A DNA stretch of 64,000 bases from Myxococcales bacterium. Its GTDB lineage: Bacteria; Myxococcota_A; Polyangia; Polyangiales; Polyangiaceae. The stretch spans positions 248,001 through 312,000 of the forward strand of contig JAEUKE010000270.1 of assembly GCA_016794345.1 (NCBI GenBank), read 5' to 3'. Positions 9,675 through 18,561 of the stretch are shown here, in pieces. The stretch's first letter is position 1. Every line of letters starts with the position of its first letter. The position numbers were made by a program, and so were the translations under genes. The notes under the pieces are model-generated. The model was not told where the DNA came from. It made no database searches and saw only the letters and a program-made list of their open reading frames with translations.

Positions 9675-11180
9675 ATGAACGCCCGCAGGCCCTTCCTTGC
9701 GCTCGCCGCTGCCTGGCTCTTCGCGTGCGCGCCTGCTGAAGACGGCTCCGACTTCGAGGATGAGGGCCCCGGCGAGCCGCGGCCGGCTCCTGCATCCGAC
9801 GAGGCACCTCCGTTCTCGAACGGCGCGCTGGGGGGCTGGGGCGATCCCACCGCCGTCGCCTGCACCGGGCAGTCGTTGCCGGTCGCCCTGGCGGCGGCGG
9901 ACGCCCGGGCGTTCCAGAACGCCGCCCGCTCGGTGACCGAGATCCTCGGCGGGGCGTGGCCCGCCACGCCCCCGAGCTCGGCCGAGCTGCTCGCCTACCT
10001 CGGCCCGTTCCGGGGCCCCGACGCTGGCCGCTTCGTCGGGCGGTTCTCGGGTGACGCCATCGACACGTTCTACCTCACGGCACCCGAGATCGAGCCCGTC
10101 CACGTGATCGCCGTGCTCGATCTCGGGCCGAGCATCCGGTCGGAGGTCCCGGTGCTCCTCGGCGCGCTCGAGACCATGGCGGACCACCTGGCTGCTTCCG
10201 GCGTGAAGGATCAGCTGAGCGTCGTGGAGTGGACGGACGACGCACCCGTCGGCGTTCGCCTTGCCGCCGGGGTCGACGCTCCCGCGGAGGTGGCGGGCTA
10301 CGCGGAGCAGCTTCGCGCGCGCGCCCAGTTCGGGGGCAACCCCAGCCTGGCGGTGGTGCGCGACGAGGTGATCGTCCTGGCCGAGGAGGGCGGCGTCCCG
10401 GCCCACGTGATCCTCCTCACCGACGGCAGCATGAAGACGGGAGATCCCGACTCGATCGACGTGACCTCGGCGTGGCGGCAAGCCGACGCGACCGTCTCCG
10501 TCATCGAGCTGCAGGGCTTCGATCCGGCGATCGGAGAGCCCCCGCCGATCCACCCGGGCCTCCTCGACGATCGACGGCTCGCCGACGCTGGGTTCTACGC
10601 CGCGGCGGCCGTGGTCGGAGACCCCGCCCGACCGAGCGGTCGCTCGCTCGACGTCGAGCGCCGGTGGCAGCTCGACTACCTCTTCGGAGACCGCTTCGAC
10701 GATCTCTTCCGGCTCTCGACGCGACGCGCGCGCTTCGAGGTCTCGGCGCCCGAGGACCTCGGCCTGATCCCGGTTCTCTCCAGCGAGGAAGACCAAGGGC
10801 AGACCGGCCTCCGCCGGCTGGGCTCGAGCAGCGTCGCGTTTGCGCAGGCAAAGACCACCGGGGCCGGATGCCAGTCGTTCGAGGGCAAGGTTCGTGTCCT
10901 GGCGCGGTCGACCGAAGAGCCCGAGGTCGAGCTGGCCGCCGCCGAGGTCTCGTTCTCGGCCGACAGCACGTCGGCGTACGGGGCCCTGCTCGCTGCGCTG
11001 GAGGGGATCCAGCTCGTGCTCACGGCACAATCGTGCACCGCGAGCGACCTGGAGGGCCTCGGCGGCAAGCTCCAGTCGGCCGGCACCGAAGACATGGACC
11101 AGAGTGAGGCCGCAGCGTTCGAGATCAGTCGGGATCGCACGCTGCTGGTCCTCTCCGCCCTGATGCCGCTATGCAAATGA
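9675..11180 (+). CDS. vWA-domain lipoprotein with degenerate MIDAS (module 1)
   Basis: A 501-residue lipoprotein (signal peptide ending LFAC, Cys18) with an acidic/Pro linker. A von Willebrand A fold runs from about residue 140 to 330: VHVIAVLDLGPS, then LSVVEWTDD and VILLTDGS. The metal site is D-L-G-P-S instead of D-x-S-x-S, so one metal-coordinating Ser is Gly, whereas the paralogue at 12400 keeps DVSQS. A beta-rich C-terminal half (VEVSAPEDLG..., VRVLARSTEEPEVELAAAEVSF) follows, as in other vWA lipoproteins. A 112-bp gap separates it from the previous gene. Confidence 0.87.
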   Translation: MNARRPFLALAAAWLFACAPAEDGSDFEDEGPGEPRPAPASDEAPPFSNGALGGWGDPTAVACTGQSLPVALAAADARAFQNAARSVTEILGGAWPATPPSSAELLAYLGPFRGPDAGRFVGRFSGDAIDTFYLTAPEIEPVHVIAVLDLGPSIRSEVPVLLGALETMADHLAASGVKDQLSVVEWTDDAPVGVRLAAGVDAPAEVAGYAEQLRARAQFGGNPSLAVVRDEVIVLAEEGGVPAHVILLTDGSMKTGDPDSIDVTSAWRQADATVSVIELQGFDPAIGEPPPIHPGLLDDRRLADAGFYAAAAVVGDPARPSGRSLDVERRWQLDYLFGDRFDDLFRLSTRRARFEVSAPEDLGLIPVLSSEEDQGQTGLRRLGSSSVAFAQAKTTGAGCQSFEGKVRVLARSTEEPEVELAAAEVSFSADSTSAYGALLAALEGIQLVLTAQSCTASDLEGLGGKLQSAGTEDMDQSEAAAFEISRDRTLLVLSALMPLCK

Positions 11181-11181
11181 C

Positions 11182-12390
11182 ATGATTGTCTCGTCGGCCC
11201 GCGGACCTCGACTCGTCCGCGCCGCAGCTGTGGCGGCGGTCGGCGCGTGCGCGGCCTTCGTCGCCACCGCGTGCAACGACCTCATCGCCGGTGATCGGGC
11301 CAGCGTCGCGGAGCAGCTCTGCGAGCAGCTCGGCGACTGCTACGGCAGGGACGCGTACCCCTGTGGCGGCATGGTGGACCGGCTCCGCGCAGCGGGGAAC
11401 TACGAGCGGGAGGCCTTCCTCGACGCGTATTCGGAGGAGGCATGCCTCGGCAGCTGTCCGCGGTCGCTCGCGTGCCTCGATCACGAGCCCTTCTGTGCGA
11501 GAGGGCCAGGGAGCGGATGCGACGCGGAGCAAGACTGCTGCGACTGGTCGCAGGGCCTCGCGGCTTGTCGCGCCGGCGGGTGCTGCGCCCCGCTCGGCGT
11601 GCGCTGCGGCGGGGAGGGGGACCTCGATTGCTGCGACTCCCTCTGCATCGACGGATACTGCGGTGGCGAGGCGTGTGTCCTCGTCGGCGAGACCTGCCGC
11701 CGCGGAGACGAGTGTTGCTCGCGTCGCTGCGAAGAGGGCGTGTGCGCGGCCAAGACGTGCGCCGAGCTCGGCGCTGCCTGCAAGTCCGATGCGGACTGCT
11801 GCAACCCGCCGAGCGGGGTCGTCTTCGCCGACGCTGCGACCACGGTCGCCTGCGATCAGGAGGCGAACGTGTGTGTGCTCGAGTCGGTCGAGACCTGCGT
11901 CGACGCGGGCGCGCCGTGTGACCCCGCCGGCTCGGGGGTTCCCTGCTGCGGCGAGCTCGGTCTCGTCTGCGTGCCGGGCCTGGACGGCGGCATCTGCGGC
12001 GCACCGGGCTGCACCGGCGCGGGCACCGATTGCGCCTTCGACGAGCAATGCTGCGCCGACCTGATCTGCGACTACTCGCTGGGTGAGCCGCGCTGCGCGA
12101 GCAAGCCTTTCGAATGTGGCAAAGCGGGGGAGGCATGCGGGGAGTGCTGCCCGGGTCGCGAGTGCCTCAGTGGGTTCTGCTCGGAGGCGAACGGCACCGG
12201 CTGCGCGCCCAGCGCCTGTCACGACCCCGAGTCGATCGGCGCCCCGATGGCCGTGGGCACGTGCTCCAGCGAGCCCTATTTCTGCTGCGCCGACTTCGTC
12301 GCCAACAACGACCCGTTCTGCGGCTGCATCGCCTGGGATGTCGTCTGCGCCGAGACCGCCAAGACCGCTTGCGCCTCGTTCTGCCCGTAG
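11182..12390 (+). CDS. Cys-rich lipoprotein with knottin-like repeats (module 2)
   Basis: A 402-residue paralogue of the gene at 8630. Shared landmarks are the start of the mature protein (CNDLIAGDRASVAEQLCEQLGDC versus CRDTLVGDSEDVATELCTILADC), the block ACRAGGCCAPLGVRC and the repeated CC-x-x-C modules, here extended by extra repeats at the C terminus. The lipobox VATAC puts the lipid Cys at residue 31. ATG 11182 lies one base after the upstream stop, so translation is likely coupled. Confidence 0.85.
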   Translation: MIVSSARGPRLVRAAAVAAVGACAAFVATACNDLIAGDRASVAEQLCEQLGDCYGRDAYPCGGMVDRLRAAGNYEREAFLDAYSEEACLGSCPRSLACLDHEPFCARGPGSGCDAEQDCCDWSQGLAACRAGGCCAPLGVRCGGEGDLDCCDSLCIDGYCGGEACVLVGETCRRGDECCSRRCEEGVCAAKTCAELGAACKSDADCCNPPSGVVFADAATTVACDQEANVCVLESVETCVDAGAPCDPAGSGVPCCGELGLVCVPGLDGGICGAPGCTGAGTDCAFDEQCCADLICDYSLGEPRCASKPFECGKAGEACGECCPGRECLSGFCSEANGTGCAPSACHDPESIGAPMAVGTCSSEPYFCCADFVANNDPFCGCIAWDVVCAETAKTACASFCP

Positions 12391-12399
12391 GAGCGCCCG

Positions 12400-13977
12400 A
12401 TGAAGAACCGAACCTTGCTTGCCATCCTCTGCGCCTTCCCCTTCGCTGCGCTCGCCGCCGTGGCCTGCGGAGACAGCTCGGGGGTCGACGACGGCGGAGG
12501 CGCTTCGGACGGCGGTGACCTCCAGGGCGGCGGCCCGACGGGGAAGGCCGAGGAGCCTGACCCCGCCCTGGTCTCGCCCAGCGACGGGAACACCACCGGC
12601 GCCGTGGGCAGCGGCGGCGGCGGCGGCTCCAGCGCGATCGAGTCGCTCTGCGACGGGCTCGTCGACACGGCGACCCGGGTGGACGTCTCGTTCCACGGGC
12701 ATCCGAGCACGGCGGGCGCCCAATACGCCCGCGCCCGCCTGCTGCACGTCCCGTCGCTCGCCCCCGATCCGACCTTGCTCCGCGCGGAGGATTTCCTGGC
12801 GTATTACGGGCTCGGCTACGAGACCGCGGTGGCGAACGGGCTCGAGCCGCTCCGCGTGCGCTGGTACCAGACGGGGGGCGACCCGCTCACGTCCACCTCG
12901 GGCGTCCTCCAGGCGGATTTCAGCGCATCGCCGACGGAGCGCGAAGCGCTTCGCCTGATCGTCCTCGCTGACGTCTCGCAGAGCCTCGGCTCGAGCCTGC
13001 CGCTCGTCCACGACGCCATTCGCGCGCTCGGGCGCGGCATCGAGGCGTCCACGATGCCGGGGGACACGATGGCCGTCTTGACCTTCGCCGGCGACATCGT
13101 CACCGAGCTCGACGGCCCAATCCAGCCCGGCGCCCCCTATGGCGGCCTCCCGATCGAGTCTCTCGCGCTCGCGCCTCGGGAAGGCAACGACTTCGTCACG
13201 GCCGTGCGCGAGGCCATCAAGGTCGCCTCCAACGGCGCCACGAGCGCCCACGTCGTCCTCCTCACCGACGGCGGCGCCAACGTGAGCGACGACCTGCTCG
13301 AGGAGGTCCGCACGGCAGCCTCGAAGGGCATTCGCCTCTCCGTCGCGCAGATCGGGGCCGAGCTCTCGACGGGCCCAGCGCCGCTCGCCCGCGGCTTCCT
13401 GGAGAGCGTCGCCGGAGCAGGGCGCGGAGGCCAGTTCTACATCGCCGACACGTCGGCCGCTGATCGCGTCTTCGACACGCGCTTCGGGCCGAGCCTCGCG
13501 ATCCAGGCGCGCGCAGCGCTCCTCACCGTGAAGCTCCCGCCGTTCCTCCGCGCGGTGGGCCTCCCGATGCCTGTGCCGGGTGGTGCCTCGGGGCCTGCCG
13601 GCGGCGCCCTCGGTCCGGACGCCCTCCACCCCACGCGCATTGGGCTCCAGGCCACGTGCCCGGACGTCTTCACGAACCCGCTCGCCGGGACGTTCGACAT
13701 GAGCGCCGAGCTGTCCGGATCCGTCGCGGGCGAGGAGAAGGTCCTGGCCAGTCTGTCGACGGATTGGCTCGAGCTCCGCGGGGAGAGCGCGTTCACCGCG
13801 CGCAACGACGCGATCCTGGCCGTCGCGCAGGCGCTCCGGACCCGCTCCCCTGCCGACGTCGAAGCCGCTCGCTCGGAGCTCGCAGCCGTGTTGCCAGACG
13901 GGAAGTTCGAGTGCCTCGAGTGCGAGCAAATGATGGAGCTCAAACAATTGCTCGAGGCCGCCGAGGCCCTCCCGTAG
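12400..13977 (+). CDS. vWA-domain lipoprotein with intact MIDAS (module 2)
   Basis: A 525-residue lipoprotein (lipobox LAAVAC, Cys23) with a Gly/Ser/Asp-rich linker to about residue 80. The vWA domain starts near residue 180 (LIVLADVSQSLGSS, a complete DxSxS metal site), with MAVLTFAGD and VVLLTDGGAN following. The region before the domain (ARLLHVPSLAPDPTLLRAEDFLAYYGLGYE) and the beta-rich end match vWA proteins that form surface complexes. It begins 9 bp after the Cys-rich gene and closes the run. No terminator is visible in the 61 bp before glnD. Confidence 0.88.
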   Translation: MKNRTLLAILCAFPFAALAAVACGDSSGVDDGGGASDGGDLQGGGPTGKAEEPDPALVSPSDGNTTGAVGSGGGGGSSAIESLCDGLVDTATRVDVSFHGHPSTAGAQYARARLLHVPSLAPDPTLLRAEDFLAYYGLGYETAVANGLEPLRVRWYQTGGDPLTSTSGVLQADFSASPTEREALRLIVLADVSQSLGSSLPLVHDAIRALGRGIEASTMPGDTMAVLTFAGDIVTELDGPIQPGAPYGGLPIESLALAPREGNDFVTAVREAIKVASNGATSAHVVLLTDGGANVSDDLLEEVRTAASKGIRLSVAQIGAELSTGPAPLARGFLESVAGAGRGGQFYIADTSAADRVFDTRFGPSLAIQARAALLTVKLPPFLRAVGLPMPVPGGASGPAGGALGPDALHPTRIGLQATCPDVFTNPLAGTFDMSAELSGSVAGEEKVLASLSTDWLELRGESAFTARNDAILAVAQALRTRSPADVEAARSELAAVLPDGKFECLECEQMMELKQLLEAAEALP

Positions 13978-14038
13978 AAAACGGGTCCGGCGCGGCTCCC
14001 GCTGGCACGCCGAGATCGGCGCGGGTAGGCTCCTGCCG

Positions 14039-16753
14039 TTGACCGACGAACCGCTCAAATCGAAGCTCGCGTCGCTGCGCGAGCGCCTCCTGTCGGCGCT
14101 ACCGACGGAAGGCGCGCCGAACGGGGGCGCTTCGTGGGGCCTCGCCCTCGGCCGCAGCGTCGCCCACGAGTACGACGAGCTCCTGCGGCCCGTCTTCGCC
14201 GCCGCCGACGGCAAGCCCGTCGCGCTCGCCGCGGTGGGGGGCTACGGCCGAGGCGCCGTCGCCCTTCGCAGCGATCTCGACGTCCGCGTCCTCGCGCGTC
14301 GGGTCGAGGAGGCAGAGCAGGTGGTCGACGCCGTGCTCTACCCGCTCTGGGACGCCGGCTTCGCGATCGGGCACCAGGTCCTCCTCCTGGGGGACGTCGT
14401 CGAGCTCGCGCGCACCGATCTCGCCACGGCGACGAGCCTGCTCGACTGGCGCCACCTCGCGGGCGACAGGTCCCTCTCGGACGAGGTCGTCTGGCGCGTC
14501 TCAGGCAGCCTCTTCGCGGCGTCGGAGCTGGCGCGCTTCGGCGAGCGCCTCGCCGAGGAGGTCGAGCGCAGGCACGAGCGCTTCGGCGACTCGGTCTTCT
14601 TGCTCGAGCCGGACGTGAAGAACGGCGCAGGTGGGCTCCGCGACCTCGACGTCCTGCGCTGGTCGGCCCACGCCCGGTACGGCGCGGGCGAGATCGGTGG
14701 CCTCGTGCGCGTGGGCGCGCTCGTCCCGCGCGAGGCGCTCGACCTGGCCGAGGCGGAGGAGCTCCTCTGGCAGATCCGTCATTTGCTCCACGCACACGCG
14801 GGGCGACGCAGCGACAGGCTCACGTTCGACGAGCAGGAGGCGATCTCGCGCGCGCTCGGCTACGGCGCCGACACCGACGGCGTCGAGAAGATGATGAGCG
14901 CCTACTACCGGGCCGCGCGCGTGATATCTCGCGGCAGAGCGACGATGCTCGCGCGCGCCTCCCACGAGAGCCGCCGCCGTCCGAAGGCGGAGGACCTGGG
15001 CGACGGGCTCCGCCTCTTCGACGACTCGGTCACGCTTGACGACGCGACCCGCATCGGCTCCGAGCCCGAGCTGGCCTTGCGGCTGGTCGCCGTCGCGGTG
15101 GACAAGAACCGGCCCATCCACGCGCACGCCCGCGAGCTCATCCAGCGGTTCTCGAACGACATGTCGTGGTGCGAGCGGCTCCGCAAGAGCCGGCTCGCGG
15201 CGCGCGCCTTCGTGGAGATCGTCAGCAATCGGAAGGAGACGAAGCTGACCAAAGGCAGCGCCCTGCGCGAGCTCCACGAGCTCGGCCTGCTCCTCGCGAT
15301 GATCCCCGAGTTCTCGCCGGTCGTCGGGCGCGTGCACCACGACCTCTACCACGTGTACACGGTCGACGTTCACAGCGTGGCCGCGGTGGATCGCCTCGCC
15401 GCGCTCGCGCGTGGTGATCTCGCCTCGCAATACCCGCTCGCGTCCCGTCTCGCAGCCGAGGTCCTCTCGCCCACGGTGCTGGCCTTCGCCACGCTGCTCC
15501 ACGACGTCGGAAAAGCGATCGGCCGGCGCGATCACAGCGAGCGCGGCGCGGAGATGGCCGACGTCATCCTGAGCCGGCTCGACTTCCGCCCCGAGGAGAT
15601 CGAAGAGGCGGCGCGCCTGATCCGCCATCACCTCACGATGTACCTGCTCGCCACGCGGCGCGACATCGACGACCCCGCGACGGCAGCCGAGCTCATCGAG
15701 ACCGTGCCCTCGCGCGAGTCGCTGCGGAACCTCTACCTGCTCACGATCGTGGACGTGTCCACGACGAGCCCCACCTCGCTGACCTCGTGGAAGGCGCACC
15801 TCCTCGACGAGCTCTACATCGCCGCCGACGAGGCGCTCACCGGCGCGAGCGGGGAGATCGGTCGGGCCGAGCTGCTCCGCAAGGAGGTGCTCGGCTTCGC
15901 GGAGGGTTACTCCGAGCTGGGCGCCTCGCGGCGCGAGTGGCTCGGCCGCTACCTCGAGTCGATGCCGGATCGCTACCTCCTCGCGAGCTCCGCGCAAGCG
16001 ATCGTCGAGCACGCCGAGGTGGTCCGCTCGTTCCGAGAGGGTGGGGTGAGCATCGAGGTCGTGCCGTCGAGCCACCCCGAGGCGACCGAGCTCTGCGTCG
16101 TGGCGGACGACCGCCCTGGCCTGCTCGCGCTCATCTCGGCGGCGCTCACGACGTCGAAGCTCGAGGTGCTCGGGGCGCAGGTGTACACGCGCATGCGCGA
16201 CGACGGGTCGGTCCAGGCCGTCGATCTGTTCTGGGTCCAGAGCCGCGTCGAGGGCTCGGAGGCCGTGCTCCGCGCGCTGTCGCGTCTTCGCCGCGACCTC
16301 GAGGCCATGGTGTCGGGGGCGGCGCGGCCGCAGATCAAGCTCGGCCCCGCCTCGCCGACCCGGCGGGGCGCCCCGAAGGTGGCGACGCGTGTGGCGCTCG
16401 ATCACCGCGCGAGCCGCGAGCACACGATCATCGAGGTCGTCACCCAGGACAGGCCGGGCGTCCTCTTCGCCATCGCCAACGCGCTCTACGAGCTCGGGCT
16501 CGCCATCTCGGTCGCCAAGATCAACACCGAAGGCGCGCGCGCCATCGACGTGTTCTACGTGCGCGACGCGTCCGGAAAGAAGCTCGACGCCGGCAAGCAG
16601 AGCGCGGAGGTGGAGGAAGGCGTGCTCCGCGCGCTGGGGGAAGCACCTTCGGATGCCCGAGGGCCCGCGGGGGACCCAAGGGGGGAGGGGACTCCGGCGT
16701 CAAAGCATGATACGGGAGCGCACAATGCGTCAGGGCGGACCGCGGGCTCGTGA
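14039..16753 (+). CDS. glnD: [Protein-PII] uridylyltransferase / uridylyl-removing enzyme
   Basis: A 904-residue GlnD, which senses glutamine and adds or removes UMP on PII signal proteins. Domains in order: nucleotidyltransferase (GGYGRG at about 67-72, catalytic Asp pair in SDLDVRVL), linker helices, HD phosphohydrolase (LLHDVGKA...HSERGAEMA at about 486-500, RHHLTM) and two ACT domains (about 684 and 794; DDRPGLLALI and QDRPGVLFAI). Start is TTG 14039. The last 30 residues are not conserved and overlap the start of the next gene. The PII gene itself is not in the window. Confidence 0.96.
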   Translation: MTDEPLKSKLASLRERLLSALPTEGAPNGGASWGLALGRSVAHEYDELLRPVFAAADGKPVALAAVGGYGRGAVALRSDLDVRVLARRVEEAEQVVDAVLYPLWDAGFAIGHQVLLLGDVVELARTDLATATSLLDWRHLAGDRSLSDEVVWRVSGSLFAASELARFGERLAEEVERRHERFGDSVFLLEPDVKNGAGGLRDLDVLRWSAHARYGAGEIGGLVRVGALVPREALDLAEAEELLWQIRHLLHAHAGRRSDRLTFDEQEAISRALGYGADTDGVEKMMSAYYRAARVISRGRATMLARASHESRRRPKAEDLGDGLRLFDDSVTLDDATRIGSEPELALRLVAVAVDKNRPIHAHARELIQRFSNDMSWCERLRKSRLAARAFVEIVSNRKETKLTKGSALRELHELGLLLAMIPEFSPVVGRVHHDLYHVYTVDVHSVAAVDRLAALARGDLASQYPLASRLAAEVLSPTVLAFATLLHDVGKAIGRRDHSERGAEMADVILSRLDFRPEEIEEAARLIRHHLTMYLLATRRDIDDPATAAELIETVPSRESLRNLYLLTIVDVSTTSPTSLTSWKAHLLDELYIAADEALTGASGEIGRAELLRKEVLGFAEGYSELGASRREWLGRYLESMPDRYLLASSAQAIVEHAEVVRSFREGGVSIEVVPSSHPEATELCVVADDRPGLLALISAALTTSKLEVLGAQVYTRMRDDGSVQAVDLFWVQSRVEGSEAVLRALSRLRRDLEAMVSGAARPQIKLGPASPTRRGAPKVATRVALDHRASREHTIIEVVTQDRPGVLFAIANALYELGLAISVAKINTEGARAIDVFYVRDASGKKLDAGKQSAEVEEGVLRALGEAPSDARGPAGDPRGEGTPASKHDTGAHNASGRTAGS

Positions 16754-17801
16754 GGCCATCATCCTGGTTGCGGCGTTGCTCGCCGCTTGCTCGAGCACGC
16801 CTCCCCCGGAGGACCCGCCGCTCGACGCGGATCCGCCCGGCCCGGTCGAGGTCGGGAGCAAGGGCCCGAAGCGGCCTGCCGGCCTGGACGGCGCGATCGA
16901 GCTCGTGAAGGCCGGCAAGTTCGCCGACGCCGTGCCCGCTCTGAAGAAGGCCCTCGACGAGGAGCCTCGCAGCGCGGAGGCCGCGTTTTACCTCGGCCTC
17001 GCCACCGAGCAGACCGGCGGCAGCAAGCAGGAGGCGGAGAAGCTCTACAAACAGGCGCTCGCGTTCGACGCCGGCCTCGTGGAGGCCGCGAACAACCTCG
17101 CGGCCATCTACCTGGAGGAGCCGCCGCGCCCCGAGCAGGCCATCCCGGTCCTGAAGAAGGCCCTCGCGGCCGACCCGGAGAACGTGAGCCTGCTCACGAA
17201 CCTGGGCTACGCCTACGGCCTCAAGAACGACGTCGACTCGGCGTCCAAGGCGTACGAGGCGGCGCTCGCGAAGGGCCCGTCGGCGCAGCTCAGCTTCTCC
17301 TACGGCGTCATGTTGTTCGAGAACAAGCGCGCGGAGCAGGCCGTCCCTCACCTCGTGAAGGCGGCCGAGGGCATCGAGGACGCGCCCACCCTCGCGACGA
17401 TCGGCCGCATGCTCGGGCCGGGCAAGGCGTTCGCGGAGTGTGTGAAGGTGCTCGACAAGGCCATCGGCCTCAAGAAGGATGCGGCCGAGTTCTACGTTCG
17501 CCGCGGCGTCTGCAAACACGAGCTCGATCAAGAGAAGGAGGCCGGCTCGGACTTCGAGGCCGCCATCAAGATCGACGAGAAGTTCCAGGCCGCGCACTAC
17601 TACCTCGCGCAGTCGCTCTTCGCGCAGGGCAACGGCCTCAGGGCCAAACAGGAGCTGCGCACCGCTTGGGAGCTCGGCCGCGAGACGCCCATCGGCAAAC
17701 AGGCGAAGGACATGCTCGACGGCAAGAAGAAGCCTCCGCCGAAGGGCGGCGCCAAGAAAGAAGAGCCGAAGAAGGACCCGAAGCCGGCGCCGAAGAAATA
17801 G
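16725..17801 (+). CDS. TPR lipoprotein
   Basis: A 358-residue lipoprotein (lipobox LLAAC, then CSSTPPPED) with about seven TPR-like helical pairs (GAIELVKAGKFADAVPALKKAL, AAFYLGLATEQTGGSKQEAEKLYKQAL, LTNLGYAYGLKNDVDSASKAYEAAL and others) and a Lys/Pro-rich tail. ATG 16725 is chosen because GGGAG lies 6 nt upstream; ATG 16707 is an alternative. It overlaps the end of glnD by 29 bp. Such proteins scaffold envelope complexes, but no partner is indicated. Confidence 0.88.
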   Translation: MRQGGPRAREAIILVAALLAACSSTPPPEDPPLDADPPGPVEVGSKGPKRPAGLDGAIELVKAGKFADAVPALKKALDEEPRSAEAAFYLGLATEQTGGSKQEAEKLYKQALAFDAGLVEAANNLAAIYLEEPPRPEQAIPVLKKALAADPENVSLLTNLGYAYGLKNDVDSASKAYEAALAKGPSAQLSFSYGVMLFENKRAEQAVPHLVKAAEGIEDAPTLATIGRMLGPGKAFAECVKVLDKAIGLKKDAAEFYVRRGVCKHELDQEKEAGSDFEAAIKIDEKFQAAHYYLAQSLFAQGNGLRAKQELRTAWELGRETPIGKQAKDMLDGKKKPPPKGGAKKEEPKKDPKPAPKK

Positions 17802-17928
17802 CGCGCGAGCTCTGCCGATCCTGCGTGTGGCGGACCGGCGCTCGTCGCCTCGGAGCCGCGAGCCGGCCTTTGGTCTGGTTGGGGTGAGCCGAATTCCGGA
17901 GGACCGGCCACGATCGGGGGGAAGCCAC

Positions 17929-18561
17929 GTGTCCGCGCGCCTTCGACTCATCACCTCAGCGCCACGCGCCTCCACGGACGCGACCGAGGACGCCTCGCCC
18001 GCCGAGCGCCTCGGGCAGCTGCGGGCGCGCAGCCCGGCGGCCGAGCGCTGGCTCTTCGAGGCCTACGTGGATCGGGTCGAGCGCATCCTCGTCAGCGTCA
18101 TGGGCCACCGCGGCGGGCTCGAGGACCGCGTGCAGGAGGTCTTCGTGCGTGTCTTCGCGCGCGTCGGCGTCGTCCGTGACCCCGAGGCGCTCCCGGCGTT
18201 CGTCGCTGGCGTGGCCACCTTCGTGGCGCGCGAGGGCATCCGGACTTCGCGCCGCCATCGGTGGCTTCGGTTTCTGTCGCGCGAGGAGATCCCGGATCCC
18301 CCGACCACGATGGACACCGAGAGCCGAGACGCGCTCCGCGCGTTCTATCGCGTGGTCGGTGAGATGAGCGCCGACGAGCGCGTCTGCTTTACCCTCCGCT
18401 ACGTGGAGGGCATGAGCCTTGGCGAGGTCGCCGAGGCTTGCGGGTTCTCGCTGGCGACCGCCAAGCGGCGGCTCCAGAGCGCCGAGCGGCTCTTCGTGCA
18501 GCGGTGCCGCTCCGAGCCCGAGCTTCTACCCTGGCTGGAGGCGAGCAAGCGATGGGCCTGA
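17929..18561 (+). CDS. ECF-type RNA polymerase sigma factor
   Basis: A 210-residue sigma-70 family protein with region 2 (AAERWLFEAYVDRVERILVSV...LEDRVQEVFVRVFARV) and region 4 (VCFTLRYVEGMSLGEVAEACGFSLATAKRRLQSAERL, a helix-turn-helix). GTG 17929 follows GGGGGGAAG. It overlaps the FecR-like gene by 10 bp, the usual sigma/anti-sigma arrangement. An upstream GTG at 17884 is also in frame but lacks a comparable SD. Confidence 0.92.
   Translation: MSARLRLITSAPRASTDATEDASPAERLGQLRARSPAAERWLFEAYVDRVERILVSVMGHRGGLEDRVQEVFVRVFARVGVVRDPEALPAFVAGVATFVAREGIRTSRRHRWLRFLSREEIPDPPTTMDTESRDALRAFYRVVGEMSADERVCFTLRYVEGMSLGEVAEACGFSLATAKRRLQSAERLFVQRCRSEPELLPWLEASKRWA

Noticed and set aside
14003..14031. TGGCAC...TAGGCT upstream of glnD as a sigma-54 promoter
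   Set aside because: The -12 GC element at the required spacing is missing. As a sigma-70 promoter the match is too poor to list.
11125..14214. 1029-codon minus-strand open frame
   Set aside because: It is antisense to two well-supported lipoprotein genes. Its Arg/Ala/Asp/Glu-rich composition is the usual shadow of GC-rich coding DNA.
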